From NCBI GenBank assembly GCA_014239365.1, contig JAAZZB010000083.1, forward strand, positions 57,089-121,088: a stretch of DNA of 64,000 nucleotides, written 5' to 3'. The DNA comes from Verrucomicrobiia bacterium (GTDB lineage Bacteria; Verrucomicrobiota; Verrucomicrobiia; Limisphaerales; UBA1100). The translations under genes and the position numbers were made by a program. This document shows positions 47,556 through 59,363 of this stretch, piece by piece. The notes under the pieces were generated by a model that saw only the letters and a list, made by a program, of their open reading frames with translations, made no database searches and was not told where the DNA came from. Position 1 is the stretch's first letter, and each line of letters begins with the position of its first letter.

Positions 47556-48239
47556 TTATTGTTTGCCCTTGGAGGCGCCGGTCTCGATGACTTCTTCTTC
47601 ACCGGATTTTCCAGGGGAATCTTCGCCCTTACAAATCCAGCATTTAATGCCCAGCAAACCGGCTTTGGTTTTGGCTTCGGTGAAGCCGTAATCAATCGTC
47701 GCGCGCAGCGTGTGTAACGGCACGCGACCTTCAAGGTATTGCTCCACGCGGGCGATTTCCGATCCACCCAAACGTCCGGCGCACCGGATGCGAATGCCTT
47801 CGGCGCCAAAATCCATTGCCGTTTGCACCGCACGCTTCATTGCGCGGCGATAGGCGATGCGGCGCTCCAGCTGCATCTTCACATTCTCAGCAACGAGTTG
47901 GGCGTCAGTTTCGGGTTGACGAATTTCCTGGATGTCCACGTACACTTCCTTGCTGGTCATGCGCGCGAGCTCTTCTTTGATAAGGTCAATTTCCGCGCCA
48001 CGGCGGCCAATGACCACGCCGGGACGGGCGGTGAGAATCTTGATGCGCACGCGTTGGGCGGCGCGCTCGATGAGAATCTTGGTGACCGCAGCGTTCTCGA
48101 GCTTGCCGTAAAGCAGATCTCGAATCGCTCGATCTTCAGCCATGAACGCGGCGAAGTTCTTCTTGTCGGAATACCACTTCGATGCCCAGTCCTTGGTGAC
48201 CGCGGTGCGAAGCCCGATTGGATTGGTTTTTTGTCCCAT
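47556..48239 (-). CDS. rpsC: 30S ribosomal protein S3
   Basis: MGQKTNPIGLRTAVTKDWASKWYSDKKNFA...GAEGIRIRCAGRLGGSEIARVEQYLEGRVPLHTLRA. Confidence 0.98.
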   Translation of the reverse strand: MGQKTNPIGLRTAVTKDWASKWYSDKKNFAAFMAEDRAIRDLLYGKLENAAVTKILIERAAQRVRIKILTARPGVVIGRRGAEIDLIKEELARMTSKEVYVDIQEIRQPETDAQLVAENVKMQLERRIAYRRAMKRAVQTAMDFGAEGIRIRCAGRLGGSEIARVEQYLEGRVPLHTLRATIDYGFTEAKTKAGLLGIKCWICKGEDSPGKSGEEEVIETGASKGKQ

Positions 48240-48240
48240 G

Positions 48241-48771
48241 TTATTGGTCGTCGCTAAAATCGTCGGAAAGGGTGATGCGGATATGCGTGCAGCGTTTGAG
48301 AATAACCGAGCCGCCGCCGCGGGCGCGAGTCATCCAACGGCGCAACGGCGTGGCCGAAGTGGCCATCGCACTTTTGATGCGCAAATTGCCGGTGTTCACT
48401 TTGCCCCCGTTGTCGAGATACGTCTCGAGCTTGGCCAATTTGGTGATCAAATGACGGTGCTTGCGCTGGATGATGCCATTTTCGTCCGAATGATTTTCGA
48501 TGTCCTGCTTGAGCTTGGCCACTTTTTCCTGCACCTCGGTAAGATTCCATTCCGCGCCGATGTGCTCGGCATTGTGCAGGGCGGTGTTGAGGGTCTTCTC
48601 GATGAAGCGCGCGGACTTGCGCGGGATCGCGGAAAGCACAGCCTGCGCCTTGCTCACGAGCATTCCCTCTTTTTCGCCTTTTTTGTTTTTCCTCGGCAAC
48701 AGTTGGCGGGTGACCTCGCGCACTTTCTTGGCCGACATCCGAACGTTGCGGGTGGTGCAGGTAAATTCCAT
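48241..48771 (-). CDS. rplV: 50S ribosomal protein L22 with internal insertion
   Basis: NVRMSAKKVREVTRQLL...KKTLNTALHNAEH [insertion] LRIKSAMATSATPLRRWMTRARGGGSVILKRCTHIRITLSD. Confidence 0.95.
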   Translation of the reverse strand: MEFTCTTRNVRMSAKKVREVTRQLLPRKNKKGEKEGMLVSKAQAVLSAIPRKSARFIEKTLNTALHNAEHIGAEWNLTEVQEKVAKLKQDIENHSDENGIIQRKHRHLITKLAKLETYLDNGGKVNTGNLRIKSAMATSATPLRRWMTRARGGGSVILKRCTHIRITLSDDFSDDQ

Positions 48772-49049
48772 TATTTAGTCTCCCTCTTCACGTGAGCGCT
48801 GTGGCCCTTGAACACGCGGGTGGGTGAAAATTCGCCCAGCTTATGGCCGACCATATTTTCAGTAACGAACACCGGCAAAAATGCTTTGCCGTTGTGGACG
48901 TTAAAGGTGTGCCCCACGAAATCCGGATGGATGGCGCAGCGACGGTACCATGTTTTGATCGGCCGATTTTGGCCTCTCTCTTTTTGGACCTGAACCTTCG
49001 CCATCAGCTTGGGTTCCACGAACCAGTCTTTTTTAATTGAACGTGCCAT
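48771..49049 (-). CDS. rpsS: 30S ribosomal protein S19
   Basis: [20 protein letters not shown]...[52 protein letters not shown]. Confidence 0.98.
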   Translation of the reverse strand: MARSIKKDWFVEPKLMAKVQVQKERGQNRPIKTWYRRCAIHPDFVGHTFNVHNGKAFLPVFVTENMVGHKLGEFSPTRVFKGHSAHVKRETK

Positions 49050-49058
49050 GCGATTTAA

Positions 49059-49928
49059 TTATTTGCGTTTCATCGGGCGACCATCACGGCGCACGAGAAT
49101 AAATTTGTTGGAATATTTTTTCTTGGAACGGGTTTTATAGCCACGAGTGATGACGCCCCACGGAGTGACCGGATGACCGCCGCCGGAAGTCTTGGCCTCG
49201 CCGCCACCCATGGGGTGATCGACAGGGTTCTTCGCCACCGCACGGGTGATGGGCCGGATGCCGCGATGCCGCGAGTTACCGGCTTTACCGATGACCTGGT
49301 TTTCGTGGTCGGTGTTGCCCACTTGACCGATGGTGGCCCAGCAAATTTCTTTGACGCGCCGAATCTCACCGGAAGGCAGTTTGATTTGCGCCATGCCACC
49401 GTCGCGGCTCATCAGCGTGGCGGCACCGCCCGCTGCGCGAACGATTTGGCCGCCGCGGCCGGGGGTGATTTCAATGTTGTGAATCGTTGCACCGAGCGGA
49501 ACGTTTTTGAGCGGCAACGCACTGCCGATTTCCGGCTCGGCATTGGGGCCGCTTTGCACAGAATCCCCCACGCCGAGTTTGTGCGGGGCAATAATGTAAC
49601 GCTTCTCGCCGCCTTCATACTCAAGCAACGCAATGCGCGCCGAACGCATGGGATCGTACTCGATGGCGATTACCTTCGCCGTCACCGTGGCGTCTTCGCC
49701 GAACGTCTTACGGGAAAACCTGCGCTTGAAATCGACGTTGCGAATCTTTTGTTTCGCGCCACCGCCGATGCCGCGCATGGTGACGCGGCCGCGGTTGTTG
49801 CGTCCGCCGGTTCTCTTGCGGATTTTCACCAACGCCTTTTCAGGCTTGGTCTTGGTGATCTCCTCGAAGGTCGAGCGCTTGATGTAGCGCATCGAGGGGG
49901 TGGTGGGTTTGTAAGATCGGATAGGCAT
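49059..49928 (-). CDS. rplB: 50S ribosomal protein L2
   Basis: [15 protein letters not shown]...[29 protein letters not shown]...[25 protein letters not shown]. Confidence 0.98.
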   Translation of the reverse strand: MPIRSYKPTTPSMRYIKRSTFEEITKTKPEKALVKIRKRTGGRNNRGRVTMRGIGGGAKQKIRNVDFKRRFSRKTFGEDATVTAKVIAIEYDPMRSARIALLEYEGGEKRYIIAPHKLGVGDSVQSGPNAEPEIGSALPLKNVPLGATIHNIEITPGRGGQIVRAAGGAATLMSRDGGMAQIKLPSGEIRRVKEICWATIGQVGNTDHENQVIGKAGNSRHRGIRPITRAVAKNPVDHPMGGGEAKTSGGGHPVTPWGVITRGYKTRSKKKYSNKFILVRRDGRPMKRK

Positions 49929-49942
49929 CGGGAAATTCTTTC

Positions 49943-50263
49943 TTAAACGAGTTCGATGGATTCGCCTTCTTTGAGGGTGACGACAGCTTTTTTCCAGTTA
50001 CCGGTGAAGCCCGCCATCTTGGTGCGGCCGCGTTTCACTTTGCCGCGCACCGTCATCGTGTTCACGTTGGTGACGCCCACTTTGAACAACTCCTGCACCG
50101 CCTTGCGGATTTGGATTTTATTAGCGCGGCGATCCACCACAAATGAGTATTGCGGCGGGCAAGTTTCCTTCATGCCCTCGGTGCGGCGCTGGTTGTACAG
50201 GTCGCGTTGGATTTGGGTTTTCTCCTTGTCCCAAACGCCTTTAATAATAGTAAATGAATCCAT
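49943..50263 (-). CDS. rplW: 50S ribosomal protein L23
   Basis: [27 protein letters not shown]...[40 protein letters not shown]; start refined. Confidence 0.95.
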   Translation of the reverse strand: MDSFTIIKGVWDKEKTQIQRDLYNQRRTEGMKETCPPQYSFVVDRRANKIQIRKAVQELFKVGVTNVNTMTVRGKVKRGRTKMAGFTGNWKKAVVTLKEGESIELV

Positions 50264-50271
50264 GGCGTTCC

Positions 50272-50904
50272 TTATTTGAGACGGCCGGCGACCGCGTCGA
50301 GGCCGGCTTGGGTGATGACGATGCGATCCGGGCGCAGCACTTGATACGTATTCAAGCTGCTCGCCTCGGCGAGTTCCACCAGCGGAATGTTCCGCGAGGC
50401 GAGGCAAAGATTGTCGTTATTGCTGGCATCAGCATCCACGAGCAAAAGCGTTTTGGCTTCCGTATCAATGGCGTCGAGTTGGGCGCTGAGGGCTTTGGTT
50501 TTTTTGGTCTCGAGTTTGAGATCGGCTACCACGGTCACTTCGCCGTCTTTCAGCCGTTCGCTGAGTGCCTTGCGCAAAGCGAGCGTGCGGGTTTTGGAAT
50601 TCACCTTCTTGGAAAAATCACGCGGCACGGGGCCGTGCACTACGCCGCCGCCAGAGAAAATATTGGTGCGGCGCGAACCTGTCCGGGCGCGGCCGGTGCC
50701 TTTTTGGCGCCACGGTTTTTTGCCGGTGCCGCTCACTTCGCCGCGGTCTTTGGTTTTTGCCGTGCCGCTGCGTTGGGCGGCCATATACGCCACCACTGTG
50801 TCGTGCACGGCTTGCTCGCCTTTTTCGTCTTGAATGACATCGAAGCCGACGGAATACGTTCCCGTTTCCTCGCCGCTTAATGTCTGTACTTTAAGTTCCA
50901 TCAA
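50272..50904 (-). CDS. rplD: 50S ribosomal protein L4
   Basis: VVAYMAAQRSGTAKTKDRGEVSGTGKKPWRQKGTGRARTGSRRTNIFSGGGVVHGPVPRDFSKKVN. Confidence 0.98.
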   Translation of the reverse strand: MMELKVQTLSGEETGTYSVGFDVIQDEKGEQAVHDTVVAYMAAQRSGTAKTKDRGEVSGTGKKPWRQKGTGRARTGSRRTNIFSGGGVVHGPVPRDFSKKVNSKTRTLALRKALSERLKDGEVTVVADLKLETKKTKALSAQLDAIDTEAKTLLLVDADASNNDNLCLASRNIPLVELAEASSLNTYQVLRPDRIVITQAGLDAVAGRLK

Positions 50905-50916
50905 AAATTTCTCCAG

Positions 50917-51564
50917 TTACTTTGTGGCCTTCGGTTTTTTCTTGGCCTCGCGGATGACCACGTAATCGCCATTAGCACCGGGGACGGCGCCTTTCACGAG
51001 CAACAACTGATCTTCCTCGCGCACTTGCACGATTTTCAAATTTTGCACCGTACGCTGGCGTTGGCCCATATGGCCGGGCATCTTTTTGCCTTTGCTCACC
51101 CAACCGGGAGTGGAGCCGGCAGCGATGGAGCCGGGCCGACGGAACCAGCCTTTTTGGCCGTGCGACGCAGGACCGCCACCGAAGTTCCAGCGTTTAACGA
51201 CGCCTTGAAATCCGCGGCCTTTGGTGCGGGCGATGGCGTCCACATGATCGCCCGGCTCAAATACGGTCACCGGCACAGTATCGCCCGGCTGCACTTCGAG
51301 GCTGAAATCGCGAAATTCCTTTACCCATTTAGTGGCTTCGGCGTTGTGCTTTTTGAAGTGTCCCTGCATCGGCTGGGTGACGCGGTTTTTGTGGCTTTGG
51401 TCGTCGTACCCGATTTGCACCGCGTTGTAGCCGTCTTTGCCGTCAGCGGTTTTGCACTGGACGACGCGGTTTTCGCCGGTGTGAATCACGGTGACGCACA
51501 CAGCATTACCGGCGTCGTCGTAGACGCGCGTGGTGCCAATTTTTTTGCCAATCAATCCAACCAT
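50917..51564 (-). CDS. rplC: 50S ribosomal protein L3
   Basis: MVGLIGKKIGTTRVYDDAGNAVCVTVI...GRGFQGVVKRWNFGGGPASHGQKGWFRRPGSIAAGSTPGWVSKGKKMPGHMG. Confidence 0.98.
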   Translation of the reverse strand: MVGLIGKKIGTTRVYDDAGNAVCVTVIHTGENRVVQCKTADGKDGYNAVQIGYDDQSHKNRVTQPMQGHFKKHNAEATKWVKEFRDFSLEVQPGDTVPVTVFEPGDHVDAIARTKGRGFQGVVKRWNFGGGPASHGQKGWFRRPGSIAAGSTPGWVSKGKKMPGHMGQRQRTVQNLKIVQVREEDQLLLVKGAVPGANGDYVVIREAKKKPKATK

Positions 51565-51568
51565 GTTG

Positions 51569-51880
51569 CTAGAAAATTCTAATGTTAATATCCACGCCGG
51601 CGGGGAGGTTTAATTTTTTCAATTCATCGATGGTGTTGGGCGTGGGGGCGAGAATATCGATGAGCCGTTTGTGGGTGCGTTGCTCGAAGGTTTCCTGACT
51701 CTTTTTGTCAACGTGCGGAGAGCGGGTCATGGTGAATCGCTCGCGGCGTGTGGGCAACGGGATAGGGCCGGCCACGCGACTGCCGGTGCGCTTGACGGTC
51801 TCCACAATTTCCTGTGAGGAGCGATCGAGCACGCGGTGGTCGAAGCCTTTGAGTCTGATTCTAATTTGATTTCCGGCCAT
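51569..51880 (-). CDS. rpsJ: 30S ribosomal protein S10
   Basis: [71 protein letters not shown]. Confidence 0.98.
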   Translation of the reverse strand: MAGNQIRIRLKGFDHRVLDRSSQEIVETVKRTGSRVAGPIPLPTRRERFTMTRSPHVDKKSQETFEQRTHKRLIDILAPTPNTIDELKKLNLPAGVDINIRIF

Positions 51881-51888
51881 AAAAATAC

Positions 51889-54066
<2,178 letters not shown>

Positions 54067-54080
54067 CGTTGGTTTGGATT

Positions 54081-54116
54081 AAAAAACGCCCCGATAAATC
54101 CACGCTCGGGGCGTCT
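54081..54116 (-). terminator. Intrinsic-terminator-like hairpin between rpsG and fusA
   Basis: Minus strand AGACGCCCCGA GCGTGGATTTA TCGGGGCGTTTTTTAATCC: strong stem and U tract. Confidence 0.75.
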
Positions 54117-54133
54117 CACAATCCAAAATGTTT

Positions 54134-54607
54134 TTACCAGCGGAAATGGGCAAACGCCTTGTTGGCCTGTGCCATCCGGTGGACCTCATCGCGGCGGCGA
54201 ATGCAATTGCCTTCACCGTTATACGCATCAAGAATTTCGTTGGCCAACGCCCGCTTCATCGGCGTGCCTTTTTTGGCCTTGGCAAATCCCACGATCCAAC
54301 GCAGGGCCAATGCTTCGGAACGTTCGCCGGTGACTTCCAGCGGCACTTGATATGTGGCGCCACCCACGCGGCGGCTTTTCACTTCCAAACGCGGCTTGGC
54401 GTTTTCCACGGCGCGTTGCAACACTTCCAGCGGCGTGGCGCCTTCCTGCTTCTCGCTAATTTGGTCGAACGCATCATACACCAGGCTTTGCGCGAGATTG
54501 CGCTTGCCGCATTTCATAATGGTGTTCACCAAACGCCCGATGAGCCGGCTGTGATGGCGGGCGTCGGTGCGTATCGTGCGTTTAACTGCTCTGCGTCTGC
54601 GTGACAT
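54134..54607 (-). CDS. rpsG: 30S ribosomal protein S7
   Basis: MSRRRRAVKRTIRTDARHHSRLIGRLVNTIMKCGKRNLAQSLVYDAFD...RRVGGATYQVPLEV. Confidence 0.98.
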   Translation of the reverse strand: MSRRRRAVKRTIRTDARHHSRLIGRLVNTIMKCGKRNLAQSLVYDAFDQISEKQEGATPLEVLQRAVENAKPRLEVKSRRVGGATYQVPLEVTGERSEALALRWIVGFAKAKKGTPMKRALANEILDAYNGEGNCIRRRDEVHRMAQANKAFAHFRW

Positions 54608-54616
54608 ATAAAATCC

Positions 54617-55003
54617 TTATTTCTTCTTGCCGGCCTTCGGGCGTTTCACGCCATACTTGGAACGGCTGACCCGGCGCTTCTCCACGCCGGCAGCATCGCG
54701 GGTGCCGCGTACCACGTGGTAACGCACACCCGGCAAATCTTTGATCCGACCGCCCCGCACGAGCACGATGGAGTGCTCCTGCAAACTGTGCCCCTCATCG
54801 GGGATGTAGGCGATAATCTCGTTCCCGTTGGTGAGGCGCACCTTACAAACTTTCCGCATCGCGGAGTTAGGTTTCTTCGGGGTACGCGTGTACACCTGCA
54901 GGCACACGCCCTGCCGGAAAGGACAGTTCTCAAGCGCGGGAGAAGTGCTCTTCTCCTTCGTTCGTTTCCGTCCCTTGCGGACCAGCTGATTAATTGTCGG
55001 CAT
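54617..55003 (-). CDS. rpsL: 30S ribosomal protein S12
   Basis: [60 protein letters not shown]...[21 protein letters not shown]. Confidence 0.99.
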   Translation of the reverse strand: MPTINQLVRKGRKRTKEKSTSPALENCPFRQGVCLQVYTRTPKKPNSAMRKVCKVRLTNGNEIIAYIPDEGHSLQEHSIVLVRGGRIKDLPGVRYHVVRGTRDAAGVEKRRVSRSKYGVKRPKAGKKK

Positions 55004-55180
55004 TATAAAAAATAGTTCGCTTGCCTGCGCGTTGTCCGCGTCGGCAAGCGATTCGGGGGCGGGATAATACCAAAGGAAAATCCCGTTGCAACAAGTTTTA
55101 TGAATTATTTTCGGGAAAATCCCGGGAGGCGTTATGACCCCCCAATTCCGGCCTTTTAGCCGGTTTTTCTTTCAAAAACC

Positions 55181-58100
55181 CTAACTTGCCATTTCTTCTT
55201 CGTCATCGAGCAGCAGATTCGGCGCTTCCACGGCTTCCACTTCCTCGACTTGTGGGTCGAGGCTGAGGTTGCGATGGCCGTCAAATCCCGTGCCGGCGGG
55301 GATAATGTGCCCCATAATTACGTTTTCCTTGAACCCACACAGGGGATCTTTTTTGCCCAAGGTGGCTGCCTCGGTCAACACGCGCGTGGTGTCCTGGAAA
55401 CTTGCGGCGGACAGAAAACTCTCCGTCTCGATGGAGGCCTTCGTGATGCCGAGGAGCACGGGGCTCGCTTCGGCGGGTTGGCCGCCCATTTGTTCGATCC
55501 GCTCGTTTTCTGCCTCAAAGATCAAGCGATCAATTTGTTCGCCCCACAAGAACGTGGTATCGCCGGGCTCAGTGATTTTCACTTTGCGCAGCATTTGGCG
55601 CACGATCATTTCGATGTGCTTGTCGGCGATGGTCACGCCCTGCAATCGATAAACTTCCTGCACCTCGTTGACGAGGAAGGCTTGCAGTGCGCTCACGCCG
55701 AGCACTTCAAGAATGTCATGCGGCACCATGGGGCCTTCAGTAAGTTGCTGGCCTTTCTTCACGATATCGTCTTTGAAAACGATGACGTGTTTGCCGATCG
55801 GAATCATGTGTTCCTCTTCCTCGCCGGATTCCTGATCCTGCACGATGACCGTGCGCTTGCCGCGCACAATGGCACCGAAGTCGACCTTGCCGTCGATCCG
55901 GGCAATCTCCGCAGCATCCTTTGGCTGGCGCGCTTCGAAGAGTTCCGAGACCCGCGGCAAACCGCCGGTGATGTCTTTGGTCTTGGACGTTTTGCGTGGC
56001 GTCTTGGCCAGCAGCGTGCCGGCTTGGATGGTGTCGTTGTCGCCCACCTGCACGTGCGCGCCGGCGGGGATGGGGTAATTGGCAATGACTTCCTTTTTCG
56101 AATCTTCAATAATGATTTGCGGATGCAGATCTTCTTTGTGCTCGATGACGACCATCGAATCCTGGCCGGTGGCTTCGTCCACTTCCATTTCCATGGTGAC
56201 GCCCTCGATGATGTCGTGGAAACGAATGCGGCCTTTTTTCTCTGAAAGAATCGGCACGTTGTACGGATCCCATTGCACGAACGTTTCGCCGGCCTTGACT
56301 TTTTCGCCATTGGCCACGGCGATCACCGCGCCGATGGGGATGTCGTAGGTTTCCAGTTCGGCATCCGTCTTGGCATCGCGTACGATGACAGAGCCGTTTT
56401 TGTTAAGCACAATGTGGCTGCCATCCTGCAGATCCACAATGCGAAGCCCTTCATATTGGACGACACCGGCTTTCTTAGATTTAATTTCCGGCTGCTTAAA
56501 GACCGCCGAAGCGGTGCCGCCAATGTGGAAGGTGCGCATGGTCAGCTGCGTGCCGGGCTCGCCAATGGATTGCGCGGCGATGATGCCCACCGCCTGCCCA
56601 AGCTCGGCGGTGTGGCCGGTGGCGTGGTTGCGGCCGTAGCAATGGGCGCAGACGCCCTGCTTGTTTTCGCAGGTGAGTACGGAGCGCACTTTCACTTTGT
56701 CGATGCCGGCATCTTCAATAGCCTTGGCGTGAGCTTCGTCAAATTCCACGCCGGCTTTGATGAGTTTTTCATCGGGCTTAATGGGGTTGATGATGCTGTC
56801 GCACGAGTGTCGGCCCACCAGACGATCAGCCAAATGCACGACTTCCTCTTCACCCTCTTGAATCGCCTCAACCCAAATACCGTTGTTGGTGCCGCAGTTC
56901 ATTTCCTGAATGATGACGTCCTGCGACACATCCACGAGCTTGCGGGTCATGTAGCCGGAGTCGGCGGTTTTCAGCGCGGTATCGGCCAGGCCTTTGCGCG
57001 CACCGTGTGTGGAGATGAAGTACTCCAGCACCGTGAGGCCCTCGCGGAAGTTTGAGAGGATAGGTTTCTCGATGATGTCGCCGCTGGGCTTGGCCATGAG
57101 GCCGCGCAGACCGGCGAGCTGCCGGACTTGCTGGCGGTTGCCGCGCGCACCAGAGTCCACCATGAGCGCGACGGGGTTGTATTCTTCCTTGCCCTGATTG
57201 GTCTCGAGGGTTTGGAGCATCACGTTGGCAATCTTGTCCGTCGCGTGCGTCCAAACATCGATGATCTTATTGTAACGCTCGCCCGGCGTGATGACGCCTT
57301 TGCGGTATTGTTTCTCCACATCGGCGATTTCTTTTTCGGCGCCTTTGATTTCCTGACCTTTTTCCTTCGGGATGATCATATCATCAATGCCGATGGAAGC
57401 GCCGGATTTGGTGGCCTCGCGGAAGCCAAGTTCTTTGAGGCGGTCGAGAGTCTCCACCGTTTTTTTGTGGCCGGCGGTCTTGTAAGATTCGGAAATGAGA
57501 TCGCCAATTTTGCCTTTGCCGACTTCGAAATTTGCGAAGCCCAGTTCCTCGGGCCAAATCTCGCTGAAAATCACGCGGCCGACGGTGGTCTCGATGACTA
57601 CGTCTTCTGAATTGCCGTAAACCGTTTCCTTGTCGCGATCGGGATTAGCGATGCGAATGGTGGTGTGCGTGTCGACCACACCTTCATCCAACGCGAAGAG
57701 CACTTCGGACTTGCTGCCAAACAACATTTTGCGGCCGTCCTTTTTATACTTCTTCTTGTTCATCTTCTCAGGATTCACCGTGAGATAATAGCAACCGAGC
57801 GTGATGTCCTGCGTGGGCGTCATGATCGGTCGACCGCTGGACGGGCTGAAAATATTATTGGGCGCCAGCATCAACAGCCGCGCTTCCATTTGCGCCTCCA
57901 CTGAGAGTGGCAAATGCACCGCCATTTGGTCGCCGTCGAAGTCTGCGTTGTACGCGGTACACACCAGCGGATGCACGCGGATCGCCTCGCCTTCAATCAG
58001 CACCGGCTCGAATGCCTGCACGGAAAGACGGTGCAAGGTGGGCGCGCGGTTAAGCAATACCGGATGGCCTTTGGTGACCTCCTCGAGCACGTCCCACACT

Positions 58101-59335
58101 TCCGAGGTTTGACGCTCGATGAGTTTTTTGGCGGAACGCACGGTGTGCACGTAACCCAATTCTTTGAGACGGCGGATGATGAATGGCTCGAACAACACGA
58201 GCGCCATTTTTTTGGGTAACCCGCATTGGTGCAGCTTCAGCTCCGGCCCGACGACAATCACCGAGCGACCGGAATAATCCACGCGCTTACCGAGCAGGTT
58301 TTGGCGGAAGCGACCGCCTTTGCCTTTGAGCATATCGGAAAGACTTTTCAATGCGCGATTGCCCGCGCCGGTCACGGCGCGTCCGTGGCGTCCGTTGTCG
58401 AACAACGCATCCACCGCTTCCTGCAACATCCGTTTCTCATTGCGGATGATGACCTCGGGGGTCTTCAACTGCGTCAGATTTTTCAGGCGGTTGTTGCGGT
58501 TAATGACGCGCCGATATAAATCGTTCAAATCACTCGTGGCAAAACGGCCACCTTCCAACGGCACGAGCGGACGCAAATCCGGCGGGATCACCGGCAGCAC
58601 CGTAAGCACCATCCATTCCGGACGCGATCCGGAGGCTTCAAAGCCCTGAAAAAGTTTGATGCGTTTGGCGAGTTTTTTGCGGATTTGCTTGGAGCGCGTT
58701 TTGGTCATCGCTTCCTGCAACTCCACCACGCCCGCGGCGAGGTCAATCTTCTCAAGCGCATCGTGCACCGCCTGCGCGCCCATCGCGGCCTCGAATGAAT
58801 CGTAGCCATAAGTGGCACGCGCCTCGCGGAATTCCTCTTCGGTAAGTAATTGATTTCGCTCCAGTGGCGTTTCGCCCGGATCCACCACGAGATAATCTTC
58901 GTAGTAAATAACGCGCTCGAGATGGCGGCCGGTCATATCCAGCATCAAGCCGAGGCGCGAAGGCATACATTTGAAAAACCAAATGTGGGTGGCCGGCACG
59001 GAAAGATCGATGTGGCCCATCCGCTCGCGGCGCACGCGGGCGAGAGTAACTTCGACGCCGCAGCGATCGCACACGACGCCTTTGTATTTGATGCGCTTGT
59101 ATTTGCCGCACGAGCATTCCCAGTCTTTAACGGGGCCGAAAATGCGTTCGCAAAAGAGGCCGCCTTTCTCGGGCTTGAAGGTGCGGTAGTTGATGGTCTC
59201 GGGATTTTTGACCTCCCCCTTGGACCAGCGCCGAATGGATTCGGGGCCGGCAACGGAGAGGGCAACGTGATCCACAAGGTTCACGCGTTCGAGTCCCAGC
59301 AATTCACGGGCGGATTGATTGGCAGTGTCGCTCAT
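55181..59335 (-). CDS. rpoC: DNA-directed RNA polymerase subunit beta'
   Basis: [53 protein letters not shown]. Confidence 0.99.
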   Translation of the reverse strand: MSDTANQSARELLGLERVNLVDHVALSVAGPESIRRWSKGEVKNPETINYRTFKPEKGGLFCERIFGPVKDWECSCGKYKRIKYKGVVCDRCGVEVTLARVRRERMGHIDLSVPATHIWFFKCMPSRLGLMLDMTGRHLERVIYYEDYLVVDPGETPLERNQLLTEEEFREARATYGYDSFEAAMGAQAVHDALEKIDLAAGVVELQEAMTKTRSKQIRKKLAKRIKLFQGFEASGSRPEWMVLTVLPVIPPDLRPLVPLEGGRFATSDLNDLYRRVINRNNRLKNLTQLKTPEVIIRNEKRMLQEAVDALFDNGRHGRAVTGAGNRALKSLSDMLKGKGGRFRQNLLGKRVDYSGRSVIVVGPELKLHQCGLPKKMALVLFEPFIIRRLKELGYVHTVRSAKKLIERQTSEVWDVLEEVTKGHPVLLNRAPTLHRLSVQAFEPVLIEGEAIRVHPLVCTAYNADFDGDQMAVHLPLSVEAQMEARLLMLAPNNIFSPSSGRPIMTPTQDITLGCYYLTVNPEKMNKKKYKKDGRKMLFGSKSEVLFALDEGVVDTHTTIRIANPDRDKETVYGNSEDVVIETTVGRVIFSEIWPEELGFANFEVGKGKIGDLISESYKTAGHKKTVETLDRLKELGFREATKSGASIGIDDMIIPKEKGQEIKGAEKEIADVEKQYRKGVITPGERYNKIIDVWTHATDKIANVMLQTLETNQGKEEYNPVALMVDSGARGNRQQVRQLAGLRGLMAKPSGDIIEKPILSNFREGLTVLEYFISTHGARKGLADTALKTADSGYMTRKLVDVSQDVIIQEMNCGTNNGIWVEAIQEGEEEVVHLADRLVGRHSCDSIINPIKPDEKLIKAGVEFDEAHAKAIEDAGIDKVKVRSVLTCENKQGVCAHCYGRNHATGHTAELGQAVGIIAAQSIGEPGTQLTMRTFHIGGTASAVFKQPEIKSKKAGVVQYEGLRIVDLQDGSHIVLNKNGSVIVRDAKTDAELETYDIPIGAVIAVANGEKVKAGETFVQWDPYNVPILSEKKGRIRFHDIIEGVTMEMEVDEATGQDSMVVIEHKEDLHPQIIIEDSKKEVIANYPIPAGAHVQVGDNDTIQAGTLLAKTPRKTSKTKDITGGLPRVSELFEARQPKDAAEIARIDGKVDFGAIVRGKRTVIVQDQESGEEEEHMIPIGKHVIVFKDDIVKKGQQLTEGPMVPHDILEVLGVSALQAFLVNEVQEVYRLQGVTIADKHIEMIVRQMLRKVKITEPGDTTFLWGEQIDRLIFEAENERIEQMGGQPAEASPVLLGITKASIETESFLSAASFQDTTRVLTEAATLGKKDPLCGFKENVIMGHIIPAGTGFDGHRNLSLDPQVEEVEAVEAPNLLLDDEEEMAS

Positions 59336-59363
59336 ATTTTTTCCAAATTACGTTTGTTACAGA

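Noticed and set aside
55115-55165. Hairpin CCGGCCTTTTAGCCGGTTTTTCTTT between rpsL and rpoC as terminator
   Set aside because: T tract is on the plus strand while all flanking genes are on the minus strand; no plus-strand transcript is evident.
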